Source of the DNA: Telopea speciosissima
Taxonomy: Eukaryota; Streptophyta; Magnoliopsida; Proteales; Proteaceae
NCBI RefSeq assembly: GCF_018873765.1
Contig: NC_057923.1
Location: 19,005,913-19,069,912 of the forward strand
Direction: 5' to 3'
DNA: 64,000 bases
The notes beneath the pieces are model-generated. The model ran no database searches, was not told the origin of the DNA, and saw nothing but the letters and a program-made list of their open reading frames with translations. Position numbers and translations under genes: made by a program. This document shows positions 44,605 through 56,100 of the stretch, piece after piece. Position 1 is the first letter of the stretch; every line of letters begins with the position of its first letter.

Positions 44605-47570
44605 TGTTACACCTGTACCCAAAATACACCCTAATATCCCGGGTCAAATTGAACTTTTACAGCCGGGTGATGCCACGATGCCAATGGTCAACACCTGAGA
44701 CCTTGGATTGCAATAGTCAAGGAGGAAAGCTCAAACCCGAGACTTGTATCTACCCCTTGAGGGGCGATTGGACCACACCATGGGTAAAACTTGAACCCTA
44801 AATTTTAAGTATACATATCCCCTTTGGAGTCCTGAAAGTGTGGGTCAAAGCCCCGCCACTTCCCTTGTGATTTTGGGCCCTTACCGCAGCAACGGAGTCA
44901 TGAACGAACTCATAAGACTGGTTCCGTTCGTGGATTCGTCCGTGCTGTTTCTGTCCCTTTGTTGTCTTTTCATATGGGACCTACATCCCTGTGTTCCAAA
45001 CACATGATTAAGTCATCGAACAAGATGAACCCCCACTCTTACCTTCTCTTGGATTGTTGGGCCATAAAAGTGGGCCCATAAGACATAATTAAAATAAATA
45101 ATGATTTCTCTTACTTAGCTTGGGCCAAACAAGCCCTAAAACTAAATTACCTTTTTAAGATCTTAGGCTAAGCCAAACGTGCCCTAACTAATTGGACCTA
45201 ATAGGGTTTGTAACCTTAGCCAAACAGGCCTTAAGGCCCAACATGAATATAAGAGATTCTTGGCTTTGGGGGACCTAGGCAAACAAGACCTAAGGCCCAT
45301 TTCTTTTTATAAAAGGAGGGTTCAGCTCTAAACTCTCCCATTTCTCCCCCTCCAAGCCAAACTGTGTAAGGAGAAGAAGAAGCAAGGAAGAGGAATGAGA
45401 GGGGAAGGAAGAAAAAGGAAGGGGAAGCAAGAGGAGTCTTGTTGTCCGGACAAGGATTGAAGAAAAGAAGAAAAAGGGAAGAAGGAGAGAGGAGAGGGTG
45501 GATCTTCAAGGCTAGCTGAAGTTGGGGTTTGAGCTCCACTCACCTAGGTATGTTTCCATCTTCTGGTATCTCTCCCTTCTCCATTTATTCTTGGGTTTAG
45601 GTAGGTTTTACTAAGGAAGAATTGACCTAGGGTTCCATTTGGGACTCAAGGTGGAGCTTAGCCTTTAATGGGATTCCATTAATGAAGATCAATCCCTAAT
45701 GTTAGCTCCACCTAGTTAATATACAGTCATTGTTGTTGTTCTATGGTTTTCCAAACCCTAAACCCTATATTGGACCAAAAGGAGTTAGATCCTTGTGTGA
45801 TCTTAGACCCATGAGGTGGGACTAGGTTCTAGTGACCCTAGGAAGGCTTATGACTCCCCTCTATGACCATGAGGGCCATGTGAACCCTAGGTTCCAAGAT
45901 GGGAAAGAAAATCCTAATAAATCTCGAAAAGAACCTCGACGGATGCACGAACGGATCCAGCATCATGGTTTTGTCCGTAAATTCGTATAGTGTATTTTGG
46001 TGAATGGTTTGAGCGGAGCTAGGAACGGATTCACCTACTGGTTCCCTCCGTGGTTCCGTTCCCTCTCGAGAATGTCTTAGGGATCGAACGGATGCAGGAA
46101 CAGATTTATGTGGAGGTTCCATCCGTGAATCCGTCCCCCTTATTTTGACCTTTTGGCCTAAATAGGGCCAGGGACGAACTCACTCTGTTGCTTCCGTCCG
46201 TGAGTCTGTCTATGCTGTCTTGTTTGAAACCCAACTTTAACCTTGGGAGCATAACATAGGACCCTCTATACATATTTTAACACTTGCTCTCGCGTCTTTA
46301 GGCTACCCAACTTGTTGGAAAGAATGCGCATCGGTGAGATTCATGTCAACCATGTCGGGTGATACCTGAATTAGGTGAGCGGGTTCTGGGTGACTGTTTG
46401 GGTTTGCTATTTACTAAATATTTATTATCATGCCATTATATGATAAATAAGCATGTCGCATCATTGCATCTGTTATCTTGATTGTGAATAGATTGATTGT
46501 GGATCTTTGGATTGTTTCATTATTGTATTGGGTTACGATGTCGGGTATACCGGTACCGGAACCCCAAGAATGTTTATGAAATTTATTGATTCTCATCCTG
46601 CTCTGTATGTGCTATGTCGTGCTGGTACCCGGGTACTAGATGGAATGGGACGTTGATGCACCTGGAATACCTCTCGGGACGATAGGACTTGCATATAGTA
46701 TATCTGTGGTTAGAATTTTGTTCCCTTATGCTACGACCCTTACCAACAGGGGTTTATGTGTTGGGTAGTCAAAGCACCTATTGCCTGTGGGGGAGAGAGG
46801 CTAGGTTAGGGGTAGTAATGGCTATCGGGGTCTGCCAATGGGTGGTCTTGGTGGCTTCGACCGACGTAAGCTCCCTTGTGATAACTGGAGTTTCATTATG
46901 GCGATAAGTTAAGTGACCCACAGTGTCTCCTGAATTATCATAGTAGCATATACCTGACTTAGAATTGTGTGCTAGGTGGAAAATGAATTTAACATGTGCA
47001 TGCATCACGAACTGTTTGATATTGTGTATTTGTGTGTATGTGCATTCTCCTTTGTTCTCTCACTAGCTTGTGGATCTAACCCCGTTACACAACCTCTTTT
47101 TAGTTGTTATGCAGGCAATCTCTTGATGTGCTCCTTTTGATGTGAATCGAGTGGAGCCAGTGACTTGGACTTGGATGTCGATGTACACTCAAGAACGATG
47201 CCCCTGGGGCGTGATTTAAATCTTTACTTTCATAATCATCTTTAGTCTTATACGAACTCCATGTATAAATTGATGGAATTTATTTGGTGATTACGAAAAG
47301 TAGTAGCTACAGTATATGCTATCATTAGAGGACGGACACCATGTAATATTAAATTTTAAAATGATTTACGCTTCCGCTGACTTCAATCTCTTTTTGGAAT
47401 AAATTATTCCATTAGTTTACGCTCTCTGACACTATCATGTTTTTTATATTGGGTATAGGTTGTGGATCGGGACACTGTATCTGTGAGCCTAGTAGTATTG
47501 GGATGACACTTGTCGTCCCAGTCACCCTTTTTTCTTGTAATATATCCTTTATTGGGATGGGGGCGTGACA
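44605..47570 (+). mobile_element. chromovirus solo LTR (copy B2) with perfect 5-bp duplication
   Basis: 2,966 bp, TGTTACACCTGTACCC...GGGGGCGTGACA, flanked by exact GAGTG copies (44600-44604 and 47571-47575). No internal region is present, so it is a solo LTR produced by LTR-LTR recombination. It shares blocks with the LTR at 24467 and, reversed, with 8735-11440 and 19504-22685. It contains modules of GAACGGAT...ATCCGTTC type at about 44902-44950 and 45946-46220. Confidence 0.88.
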
Positions 47571-47833
47571 GAGTGGATCTCATTCGCCACTTTGGCCGGT
47601 GCGTGGCGGTATGTCCGACCGTCGGCGGTGGCGATACATCCACTAAAACGCTCGTCTCTCCAAGCCCTTCAACCCAGTATAAAAATATTAACTTTTCTCC
47701 GGTGAAAAATTCTGGCAACGCCCAAAAACAGTACGGGTTCGCCGTAAATCCGACCAAAAATCCGTTCTTTGTCTTTGAAAAATCAATTCATGTTCTTAAA
47801 CAAACAACCAATCAATTCTAGGTCTGTATGGAT

Positions 47834-47846
47834 GGCTCTGATACCA
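47834..47846 (-). other. initiator-Met tRNA primer-binding site of the copia element
   Basis: The minus strand reads TGGTATCAGAGCC, two bases inside the LTR. Confidence 0.85.
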
Positions 47847-47848
47847 CT

Positions 47849-48321
47849 TGTTAGAAAATCCTTGGGTTTTGTCAAACCCGAATCCATCCCCATACAGAGA
47901 TCCAAAACACGATTGAATAAAAGAACAGGGAAATAATAAGTACCTTGCACCCATGTATGTTGTCGAAGAACAATACTAAGAAAAGCTCCAAACCTTGATT
48001 CACCCTCAATCAATAATGATAGCAATCTCCTTTAGGAGTGCCTCCCTCGGTTTGGATCTTCTCCAGTCTCCTTGCCTCACACACCCCTCATATTCTTAGT
48101 GGGAAGAACAGAGAATGAGATCAAGTAACTGCAGGGACCCTAACCTTATATTTATAATAAATACAAAATCTTAATCCAATCCACCCCCCCCCCACAATGA
48201 AAAAGACCAGTATACCCCCATTAACCTTAAAGTAGTCTCAGGCCGGGTTTATGCCCATGGACCCATACCAATAGCTAGGGTATAATTAATTAAGCCCACA
48301 AATATTTAAAAATATCTTACA
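47849..48321 (-). repeat. 5' LTR of the copia element
   Basis: Same sequence family as 41772-42239, with an expanded C11 run at 48186 where the other LTR has CCCTC. Confidence 0.85.
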
Positions 48322-48543
48322 TCATGATCATAGTATATATTATTATCATTAAATCTTATAAATAATAGGACCTATGTCACAAACAATAAATTAATATTCC
48401 ACATGTTTTTATACCCATTTTATATGAACATACTTAAAATTAAGAATATGCCCTTATTAAAATAATACTATAAGCATAAACAAAAAAGGAGATAAAACAT
48501 TGTATACAATCAGTAAGGAACAAATATTATTAAGACTTCCACA

Positions 48544-49049
48544 TGGAGATGCCTCATGGATGCGCTGCCAAATGCAAATCAGTTTCAAAGGTGACATATT
48601 CATGTAGTCTCTGCTAACAGTCTTTGTTGGGTGGGTCTTGAGAATAGAAATAAGATTTTCTTTGAGTGTGGCTTCACATCCCAGGTATGGAGTGACATTT
48701 TCCAGCTTTGCTCATTCCTTCGTCGATTTACCAATAACGTAATTTCAGAGGCTACTTGGGTTTCTAAATAATTCAAGAATAATGATCTCAACGGTCTTAT
48801 TGGTAGACAGGTTCCCGATGTTGTACTATCCCTTTTTCATAGGCGAGCGTCTATCAATTCCCTTTGTTAGCTGATATGTGTGGTATGCAGATATCTTGAT
48901 TTTTTTTGGCTTTGTTTGTTGTTGGTGTGGTCTCAGCTCCCTGTATGCTTGGGTTGAGGAGGCCCTCCTTTGGGTTTTTGGCTTCAGCTTATTTCTTGTA
49001 TATTCCCTCTTTTCTCTTCCTTTTATAAATTGATATTATCTATCAAAAA
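48544..49049 (+). mobile_element. 5'-truncated L1-type LINE tail with 12-bp duplication
   Basis: 506 bp ending ATTGATATTATCTATCAAAAA. Exact AAGACTTCCACA copies at 48532-48543 and 49050-49061 flank it. One frame reads CWVGLENRNKIFFECGFTS then QVWSDIFQLC, like the cysteine-rich zf-RVT region at the end of plant L1 ORF2, with stops. Confidence 0.8.
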
Positions 49050-49439
49050 AAGACTTCCACAATATATTAAGATATGCATGAACTTCAGTTATAATATATA
49101 GCATATCCTACCTTGACATCCAAGACCCCTCAAATCTCATATGACCATCGCAAAAGAGTAATCTTTAAACTTCTTTGTCTCCTATAAAACATCAAAATTT
49201 TAGAGTTAAAATTTGAGAAATTGCAACTTGAAAGTGACAAGAGATGCCGGCCAAGCTCGTTGAAGGACTTAGGATAGGCAACTGTGTTGATTGGCCTCAA
49301 GACTTAAAAGATGAATGATATTTTTCATTGAGCATGTTTTCATTGTTAATTTAAAATGCCATGCATGGCAATTTATATATGTCCATAGATATATTATATT
49401 TTAGATTTAATTATTCTTGAATGAAGCATGTTTATGGTA

Positions 49440-50139
49440 TGATTTCCTCATGTATACATGATTTGCTTTATTGATGTGACATTATTCTTCTCACTGGGCT
49501 AGTTGAGCTCACCCTTCACTATTTATGATTCTTTACAAAGCCCGATCATGTACAGTATCGAAGTGTGGTGTGCAAATTTGGAGGTAGAAGAAGCTTTATA
49601 GCGCCTCCAAGTAAGAGTATGTGGATTGAAGACGAAATAGACCTTTCAAGCAACAAAATCAACAAGTCCTGCGGAGCCTAACATGAACGATCGCTTTCTG
49701 TTAGTGTTAGTAAGATGTGGATACGATCCTTAGAATTGACTGCTATGAGTCCATTCGCAACGCACATTGAGTGATTGCCAAGCGGCTTTTGCACCTTAGA
49801 ATGAAAGCAACATCAATCCAAAGTCGGTAATATTTGATCATCATGTGTTATATGTCAGTACTTTGAAGTTGTAATACAGTGATACAGTGACTTTGAATAC
49901 GTAGAGTTATGTAAATACTTTGGAGGTGATACAATGAACTGAACATCTACATTTTGTGTAAATAGAAAGATAGAATGTGTTGTAACAATTCGATCCTATA
50001 AATTATTAGATGCCATCACATGTTTTTAAACTTAGTTATCCACAATAGTATGTAAGTGAGAGGCAAGAAACCAACCAATATCAATCTGTGACCCGTGAAG
50101 GTCAACGCCATACATTTTATTCGGATTTGGGGCGTGACA
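49440..50139 (+). repeat. 3' end of another chromovirus-type LTR
   Basis: Shares the CTCACTGGGCTAGTTGAGCTC block (49488) with the other chromovirus LTRs and ends GGGGCGTGACA at 50139. Left border is approximate. Confidence 0.55.
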
Positions 50140-50790
50140 AGATCAACGGAAATTTAGGAGTTTTAAATTAATAGGACAAAAATAGAGAAACTTTGTCAAA
50201 ATAAGATTTTTTTTTTTTTAGAATTATAAAAGAAATTTAGGGTAAGTTAAATATAGTAAGGGAAGTTGTTTTTTGTCCACGAGTGTGGCCTACGCAGGTC
50301 TTTCTCACACCTCTTCCAATAAAAGGAAAAGAAGGCAAAGATGTTATATCATAAGGGGTAAAGGAGCTTCTTCTTTTTTTTTTTCTTTTTTTTTTTTTAA
50401 TTTTTATGTGAAAAAGAAATATATTAAACAAGGATTAAAATTGTACATCATCGTCCGGATGATATATAATCCTATGGTCTAAAATCGCCTGAAAAGCTAA
50501 ACCAGATAACCAAAAGATTACAGATTTATCCACAATCCAGTTCTAGGTAGTAACTTCCTGTACAAGGGTATTTATGTGAAATCATAAAGGGAGAATATGC
50601 CACAACCAGGTCACCTTATCTGGTTTAGGAAGAAAAATGAGCACAACTTTAGTAGAAACTTGAATTTCCTTTACACTGAACTTCATTGTTGTTGTTTGTT
50701 ACTTTGCTCCACTCTTTTGAGAATAGCCCTTGTTGCGTCAAGAAATCGCTCAGCAGTCCTTCGAGTGCCATAACTTGCAAAAGACCCTGG
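50140..50790. other. intergenic sequence with T-rich tracts
   Basis: Includes a single MITE-like arm near 50265 related to the foldback element at 31905. No gene seen. Confidence 0.35.
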
Positions 50791-51570
50791 TGTGACAAAG
50801 GAGAACCGGTGTGGCTCCGGCCTAGGACTCTCCTATGCCTAAGTTAGATCTCTCTGAGCAAACAGATGAATAATAGTATTCAATATGAGTTAAGATGTCC
50901 CCTGATGGGGCTGTGTACCTTGCATTTTATAGTAGTGTCTAGCGGTGTGGAGAGTCCCAGTTGATGTAGAGTGTTTGCCGTAGGTGATAAAGTCCCAGAG
51001 TAGCAGGGCTTATCCTGATTGGTTGTCTTCCCGAGAGATATAGTGTCCTTGATAGACTAGGTAGTTGTCTTCCCGGGAGATGTAGTGTCCTGTAGACTAG
51101 GTGTGCCTTCCTTAGAGACTGGTGTCTGTAGTGCCTTCCTAGGTTGTTGCCTTCCTAGAGACGTGGTGTCTTTGGAAATTGCCTTCCTGTGGGACGTAGT
51201 GTCCGAGTGGCCTTAGTAATCTTGATGGATAGACTCATCTACGTGGTAGATGGAGTTCATGGTGTATGAGTCTGTTCACTCCACGTGACTCGATAGGCGG
51301 TGGCCTAGAGTCCTTGGCGACGTTGTCTTGTTGATGGTGATCCGAGGGAGCTTGTGCTTGGAGTTGACGTGTGTGGGCACGACGTGTGCCGTGGACGTCA
51401 TGCCAAAGTCTGGGTCCGTGCCCACAATCCGCGCCCGAGGTGCCCATGCTGGGTTGGGTCAAATCCTTACTTGGTTCTTCATTTTTGGGTTCTTGTCCTG
51501 AACCGGTCTTCCTTATTGGATTTGGACACGTGGCGACCCCTGATTGGTTGGTGAGAATTTGGGCTCATCA
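50791..51570 (-). repeat. gypsy-type 3' LTR just upstream of the HDA gene (borders tentative)
   Basis: On the minus strand, AAGTGGGGGGCAAA (a polypurine tract, 51571-51584) precedes TGATGAGCCC at 51570. The LTR would end at TG/CA position 50791. CTATAAAATGCAAGG near 50923-50937 is a possible TATA box. The internal region of the element is gone. It ends about 300 bp from the histone deacetylase start codon, in opposite orientation. Confidence 0.55.
51022..51205 (-). repeat. minisatellite inside the LTR
   Basis: Five or six variants of GTTGYCTTCCYGRGAGAYRTAGTGTCC, spaced about 25-40 bp. Confidence 0.6.
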
Positions 51571-51865
51571 TTTGCCCCCCACTTAGATTCCAAATCATGG
51601 TGCGCTGTCATATATTTAAAAATAGCATTTCGGAAACATAGTAAATCGGATTCCAAAATATTTCCCTCCAAAAGATGATTGAAAAAGAAAAAAAAAATTA
51701 AGAAAGGAAAAGTGGATCTATAGACTATAAATCCCAAATAATCCCAAATATCTAGTCACAGAAAATGACTTTTTACCATTTGATGATATAATTAAAATTA
51801 GGGACTAATTAGCTCGTTCGTCTTCTCCTCTCCTTCGAGGTCTTAGTTCTCTGCAACTCTTAGCT

Positions 51866-52029
51866 ATGGAGGAGGAATCTGAGAAGAACCATCACCAGCC
51901 TCGAGTGGGTCTTGTCTACGATGAGAGAATGTGTACGCATTCAACCCCAGACGGAGAAGATCATCCTGAAAATCCTCTTCGAATCAAGGCGATATGGGAA
52001 AAGCTTCAATTTGCCGGAATTCCTCAGAG
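51866..52029 (+). CDS. HDA5: class II histone deacetylase (HDA5/HDA18 type), exon 1
   Basis: Codes for residues 1-54 and two bases of codon 55. It starts MEEESEKNHHQPRVGLVYDE at an ATG 86 bp after an AT-rich block, and includes HSTPDGEDHPENPLRIKAIW, the N-terminal landmark of plant class II deacetylases. The donor is CAGAG|GTACT. The split Arg codon AG|A joins to exon 2 exactly. The symbol reflects best family match from memory; HDA18 is a near paralogue in Arabidopsis and cannot be excluded. Confidence 0.88.
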
Positions 52030-53195
52030 GTACTAATTCTGCTTATGCTCCTTTGAGCTACGATTTTGCTTCTCCTTCAAACAAAACCCTAGTTCAGTTT
52101 TTTCTTCTCTGTTGTGCTGAGATAAATGTCTTCACGGGAGATGTTCTTGTAATAATCTTTGTATTGTCATTCCTCTTCTTCTTTTTCTTTTTTTTAATAC
52201 CGATTGTTATAGCTTTGAAAATTGACAGTCGTGGATTGTGATGGACTCACGAGTTAATTCCTAGTTTGTGGGTATTAAATTGCTGTCAGTTCTTGGGGGA
52301 AAGTATTCTGGGATCTTGCAGATGATGAAAGTAGGATAAAATTACTTGTTTAAATTCGTTTGAAGTTATGATGTTTTAATGCGTTCACTTGGAACTCTTT
52401 GTCTAATTTATGTTGTGGAAAGTCAAAAGTTCATGTAACAAGAACCAAACTGGAATTTTTAGATACTGGTTTTAATTTGAAATCGTTTACAATTTTTTTT
52501 TCATCGATGGTTTTTTCTTATTTCTTCCGTTTATTTCTCTTTCTTGTTTTAATTTGAAATCGTTTACAAGATTTTTTCCTCGATTAATTTTGTTCTTTCT
52601 TCCATTTATTTTCTCGTTTTTTAGCAATAGGCTATGCCTTTGAGAATCCAAAGACCTCCCCCCCCCCCAAAAAAAAAAAAAAAAAAAAAAGAAGGAAAAA
52701 AAAGAAGAAGATAATACATTGATATATATGGGGCATTTATATGAAATCATATTTTGAACATTTTTTTTTTTGCTTCATAAATTAAAGAAGGAAATATTTA
52801 AAAAGAGAAATACTAAAAAATAGCAAACTTAATATAAACTAAGTTTTAACAAATATTAATAATTGCAAATCAAATTAATCTGGATTTGTTTACGCCCAAA
52901 AATTCCTTTATTGCACGCAGCAGCTGAATCCATATTAGATACCCAATCACAACCTTGGAAATGCTAAAGATTCTCCATTTTACATATCTCCAAATTCCCT
53001 TGAAGACCTCATAAAAGCATCTTCCAAGAATATGACCTTTGAGATCAAAGGCAATGTGCAACAAATGGGTACAGACAGACACAGACAACTGTAGCAGCTT
53101 TGTTCTTGATAAATGTCAATGATGCGATGTGATTTCCTCTTCCTTAATTTTTTTTTTTTTGGGGGGGGGGGGTTGTGATTATAATCCTCTTTCCT

Positions 53196-56100
53196 CCTCT
53201 ATAATAATCTGAATTTGAAGTATGGGGAAAAAAACTATTTATAAGATAGCCAAAGTGAGAAAAGATGACCAGAGATTTAGACCATGTTAGATGTATCAAA
53301 AGTGAAGATGGCAGAATAATAAAGGATGAAGATGTTTGAGTTTAAAATAATACCGCAAGCGTACGGATCAATCATGGTTACGGGTTGAACACAAGGCGGT
53401 GATTAATCCAATTTCCACTTAGGCAGAGCACCCCAATTAATGGTTTAGTGATCTAAACTAATTAAATGAACTAAAACTAATTAAAAAATCAAAAACAGAA
53501 AACTACGATTAACGAAGAACTAATAAAATTAAATAAAATAGAAGCACTTAGTTGGTTAACGAAGTTGCACAACCCCAATGAAGATGATTCTATCACTTGA
53601 ATCCCATCACTCAAATTCGCCGCATCCGATAACGAAGAACCAAATTACAAAAGTGTTAAATAAAAATTACACATGATCTTAGGGATGGGGAAATAAAAAT
53701 TATCCTAACAATGATTCTAAAAATTAAAATTACATATGATAAACCTAGTTACATAAGAGATCTAAACTAAAAATCAAAATAAGAGGAAGATGAGAGAATC
53801 GGGTATGGGAAGATAGAATTCTGCTGTTCTATAAGAAAAAGAACTAAAACCTAAACTAAATCCAACGAATTGAGAGGAGGTGCTGCTGCTGTTAAAGAGA
53901 ACTAAGAATATAAAATTAACAATCGGGAATGGGAAGAGAGAGTTGTCTAAAACTTCAATTAAAACCAACAAACTGAAGAGAAAAAAAACCGAAACTAGAA
54001 GCTTGTTGTTCGTCACATGAAAAAGAACTAAAAAAAAACAAAGACCAAAAGAAGAAATATAAAAACCAAAACTCTCAGGGAGAAGGGCTTTTGCTGTTCT
54101 CTTGTAGTTCGTCCTCCCTTCTCTCCTAAAACCGTTCATGCCCTCTCTCTTATCTTCACGGTTCTATCTTTACAAAGGGAATAAAACTCCCAATTAGAAA
54201 CAACCACCAGAACCGTGGTTAACTCCCTACCCAATTACAACTCCTTAAAATCTCGGATCCGAGAAAAACAAATAAAGAACTACTTAACTACCCAAACCAG
54301 GTTTCCTAATAAAGCCGAGTTAACATGTGAGAATGGGACTTCAAATCAATTCTTGATCTTCAACTTAGAGTAGGAGTCTTGCACAAATCGTCGCATACAC
54401 CACCTTGACCTAGTGTTATCACATGAGAAAGAGAGTGAGAGATTTCCCCCCTTTTTTTTTGTATTCTATTCTTTCATCATAAATGTCAACCTCACTAAAA
54501 ATCATTTTTGGGCTATATCTTTCTATCCTGGGCCCGGATGGACCCAGCCCGAGAATTAAAGTTGCACCATTTTAAATTCTAGACGATATGAGCCCAATAT
54601 CCAATATTTCCCGAAAGATTCCTAATTTGCCAAAATTACCATTATTCCCCTATGCTTGATGTTTCTCTCTCTTCTTCTCTAAACTCGAATCGGCTCGTAA
54701 TCAAGTGACTTTCGACGCTACGCATTGGAAAGATAACCCGGCTGAATTCTTCAACCTTGTAACTTGGCGCTTGGCGGTCTAATTAGACATGTATTCTCCA
54801 CTTTGACCAAAATGTCCCTAAACTTCAAAAATGACAGTAAATACCCGAGTAGCACTGTTCTTAGAATAAAATGAAAGTAAATAATGCATTAAAATGAGGT
54901 ATAAAATATGCCTAATAGAATTCGCAGGGGCCAGCCCGGGTCCCAGATAATATTCGGTGTAAAAAAAAAAATTAAAAAAAATAATAGAAGACATTAAAGA
55001 GAGGTGGAAGGAGTACTTCTGCGGGCTTTTTAATGAAGACTCCTTGAGTGATAGAGTTGTGGAGAGTGACATTTTGCATAAGGACACCTCTTCACGTAGA
55101 TATATATGCAGAATTAGGTTGTTTGAAGTAAAAGAAGCTATAAGAAAGATGAAAGTCGGCAAAGCTCCAGGCCCGGACAAGATCCCAATTGAACTAGGGA
55201 AGAATGTAGGTTTTTGTGGTCTATCTTGGCTAACCAAGTTGTTTAATAAGATTATGACCACTAGGAAAATGCCAGATGAATGGAGAAGCATTGTGGTACC
55301 AATTTACATAAACAAAGGAGATAGTCAGAATTGTAATAACTATAGAGGCATAAAGGTAATGAGTCATACAATGAAGCTATGGGAGAGGGATGTTGAAACA
55401 TACCTGAGAAAGGAGAACTATTATTTTGGAAAACCAATTCGGATTTGTACTAGGAAGATCCTTGATGGAGGCAATTTTCTTACTTAGGAGACTCATGGAA
55501 AGATATAGAGAGGGCAAGAAGGATCTCCATATGGTTTTTATAGATGTAGAAGAAGCCTACGACAGAGTCCCTAGAGAGCTAATCTGGAATATCCTTGGAA
55601 AGAGAATGGTGTCATGTAAATACGTAGAAATAATTAAAGATATGTATGCTGATGTGGTGACTAACGTTAGAATGGTGGGGGGACAAGGCAATGAATTCCC
55701 AATCTCAATTGGGCTACACCAAGGATCAGCCTTAAGCCCTTATTTGTTTGCGCTTATAATGGACGACTTAACCAGAGGCATACAAGATGAGGTCCCATAG
55801 TGTATGATCTTTGCAAGATATTGTTTTGGTAGATGAGATAAAAGCAGAGATTAATACCAAATTGGAACTATGGAGATCAACCTTGGAATCAAAGGTTTGA
55901 AGATAAGTAGAAATAAGACCAAATATATGGTGTGTAACTTTAGCAACTCCGAGTCGGATAATGAGGTGGTGAATATTGGTGAGAGGGAGATCCCGCAAAG
56001 TGATCACTCCTAGATATTTGGAATCAATCGTAAATAAGGAGGGCGACATTGAAGACGACGTCGCCCAGAGGATTAAAATAGGGTGGATGAAGTGGAGAGG

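Larger units (their letters stand above)
41772..48321 (-). mobile_element. non-autonomous Ty1/copia element with nested solo LTR
   Basis: Two LTRs, 41772-42239 (468 bp) and 47849-48321 (473 bp), differ at roughly 28 positions, nearly all transitions. Next to the right LTR the plus strand reads GGCTCTGATACCA (47834-47846), the complement of the initiator-Met PBS, so the element is on the minus strand. Next to the left LTR, ATCTCCCACTTGGG (42240) is the complement of a polypurine tract. Flanks are tcaag and tcatg, a one-mismatch duplication. Without the nested insertion the interior is only about 2.6 kb and I find no gag or pol domain. Confidence 0.85.

Noticed and set aside
48186..48196. C11 run as a biological difference between the copia LTRs
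   Set aside because: A homopolymer length difference is as likely a sequencing error as a mutation.
53774..54139. Hydrophobic 121-residue ORF as a membrane protein
   Set aside because: It lies in the unclassified insertion, is read from an A/T-rich strand, and has no start context or homologue that I recognise.
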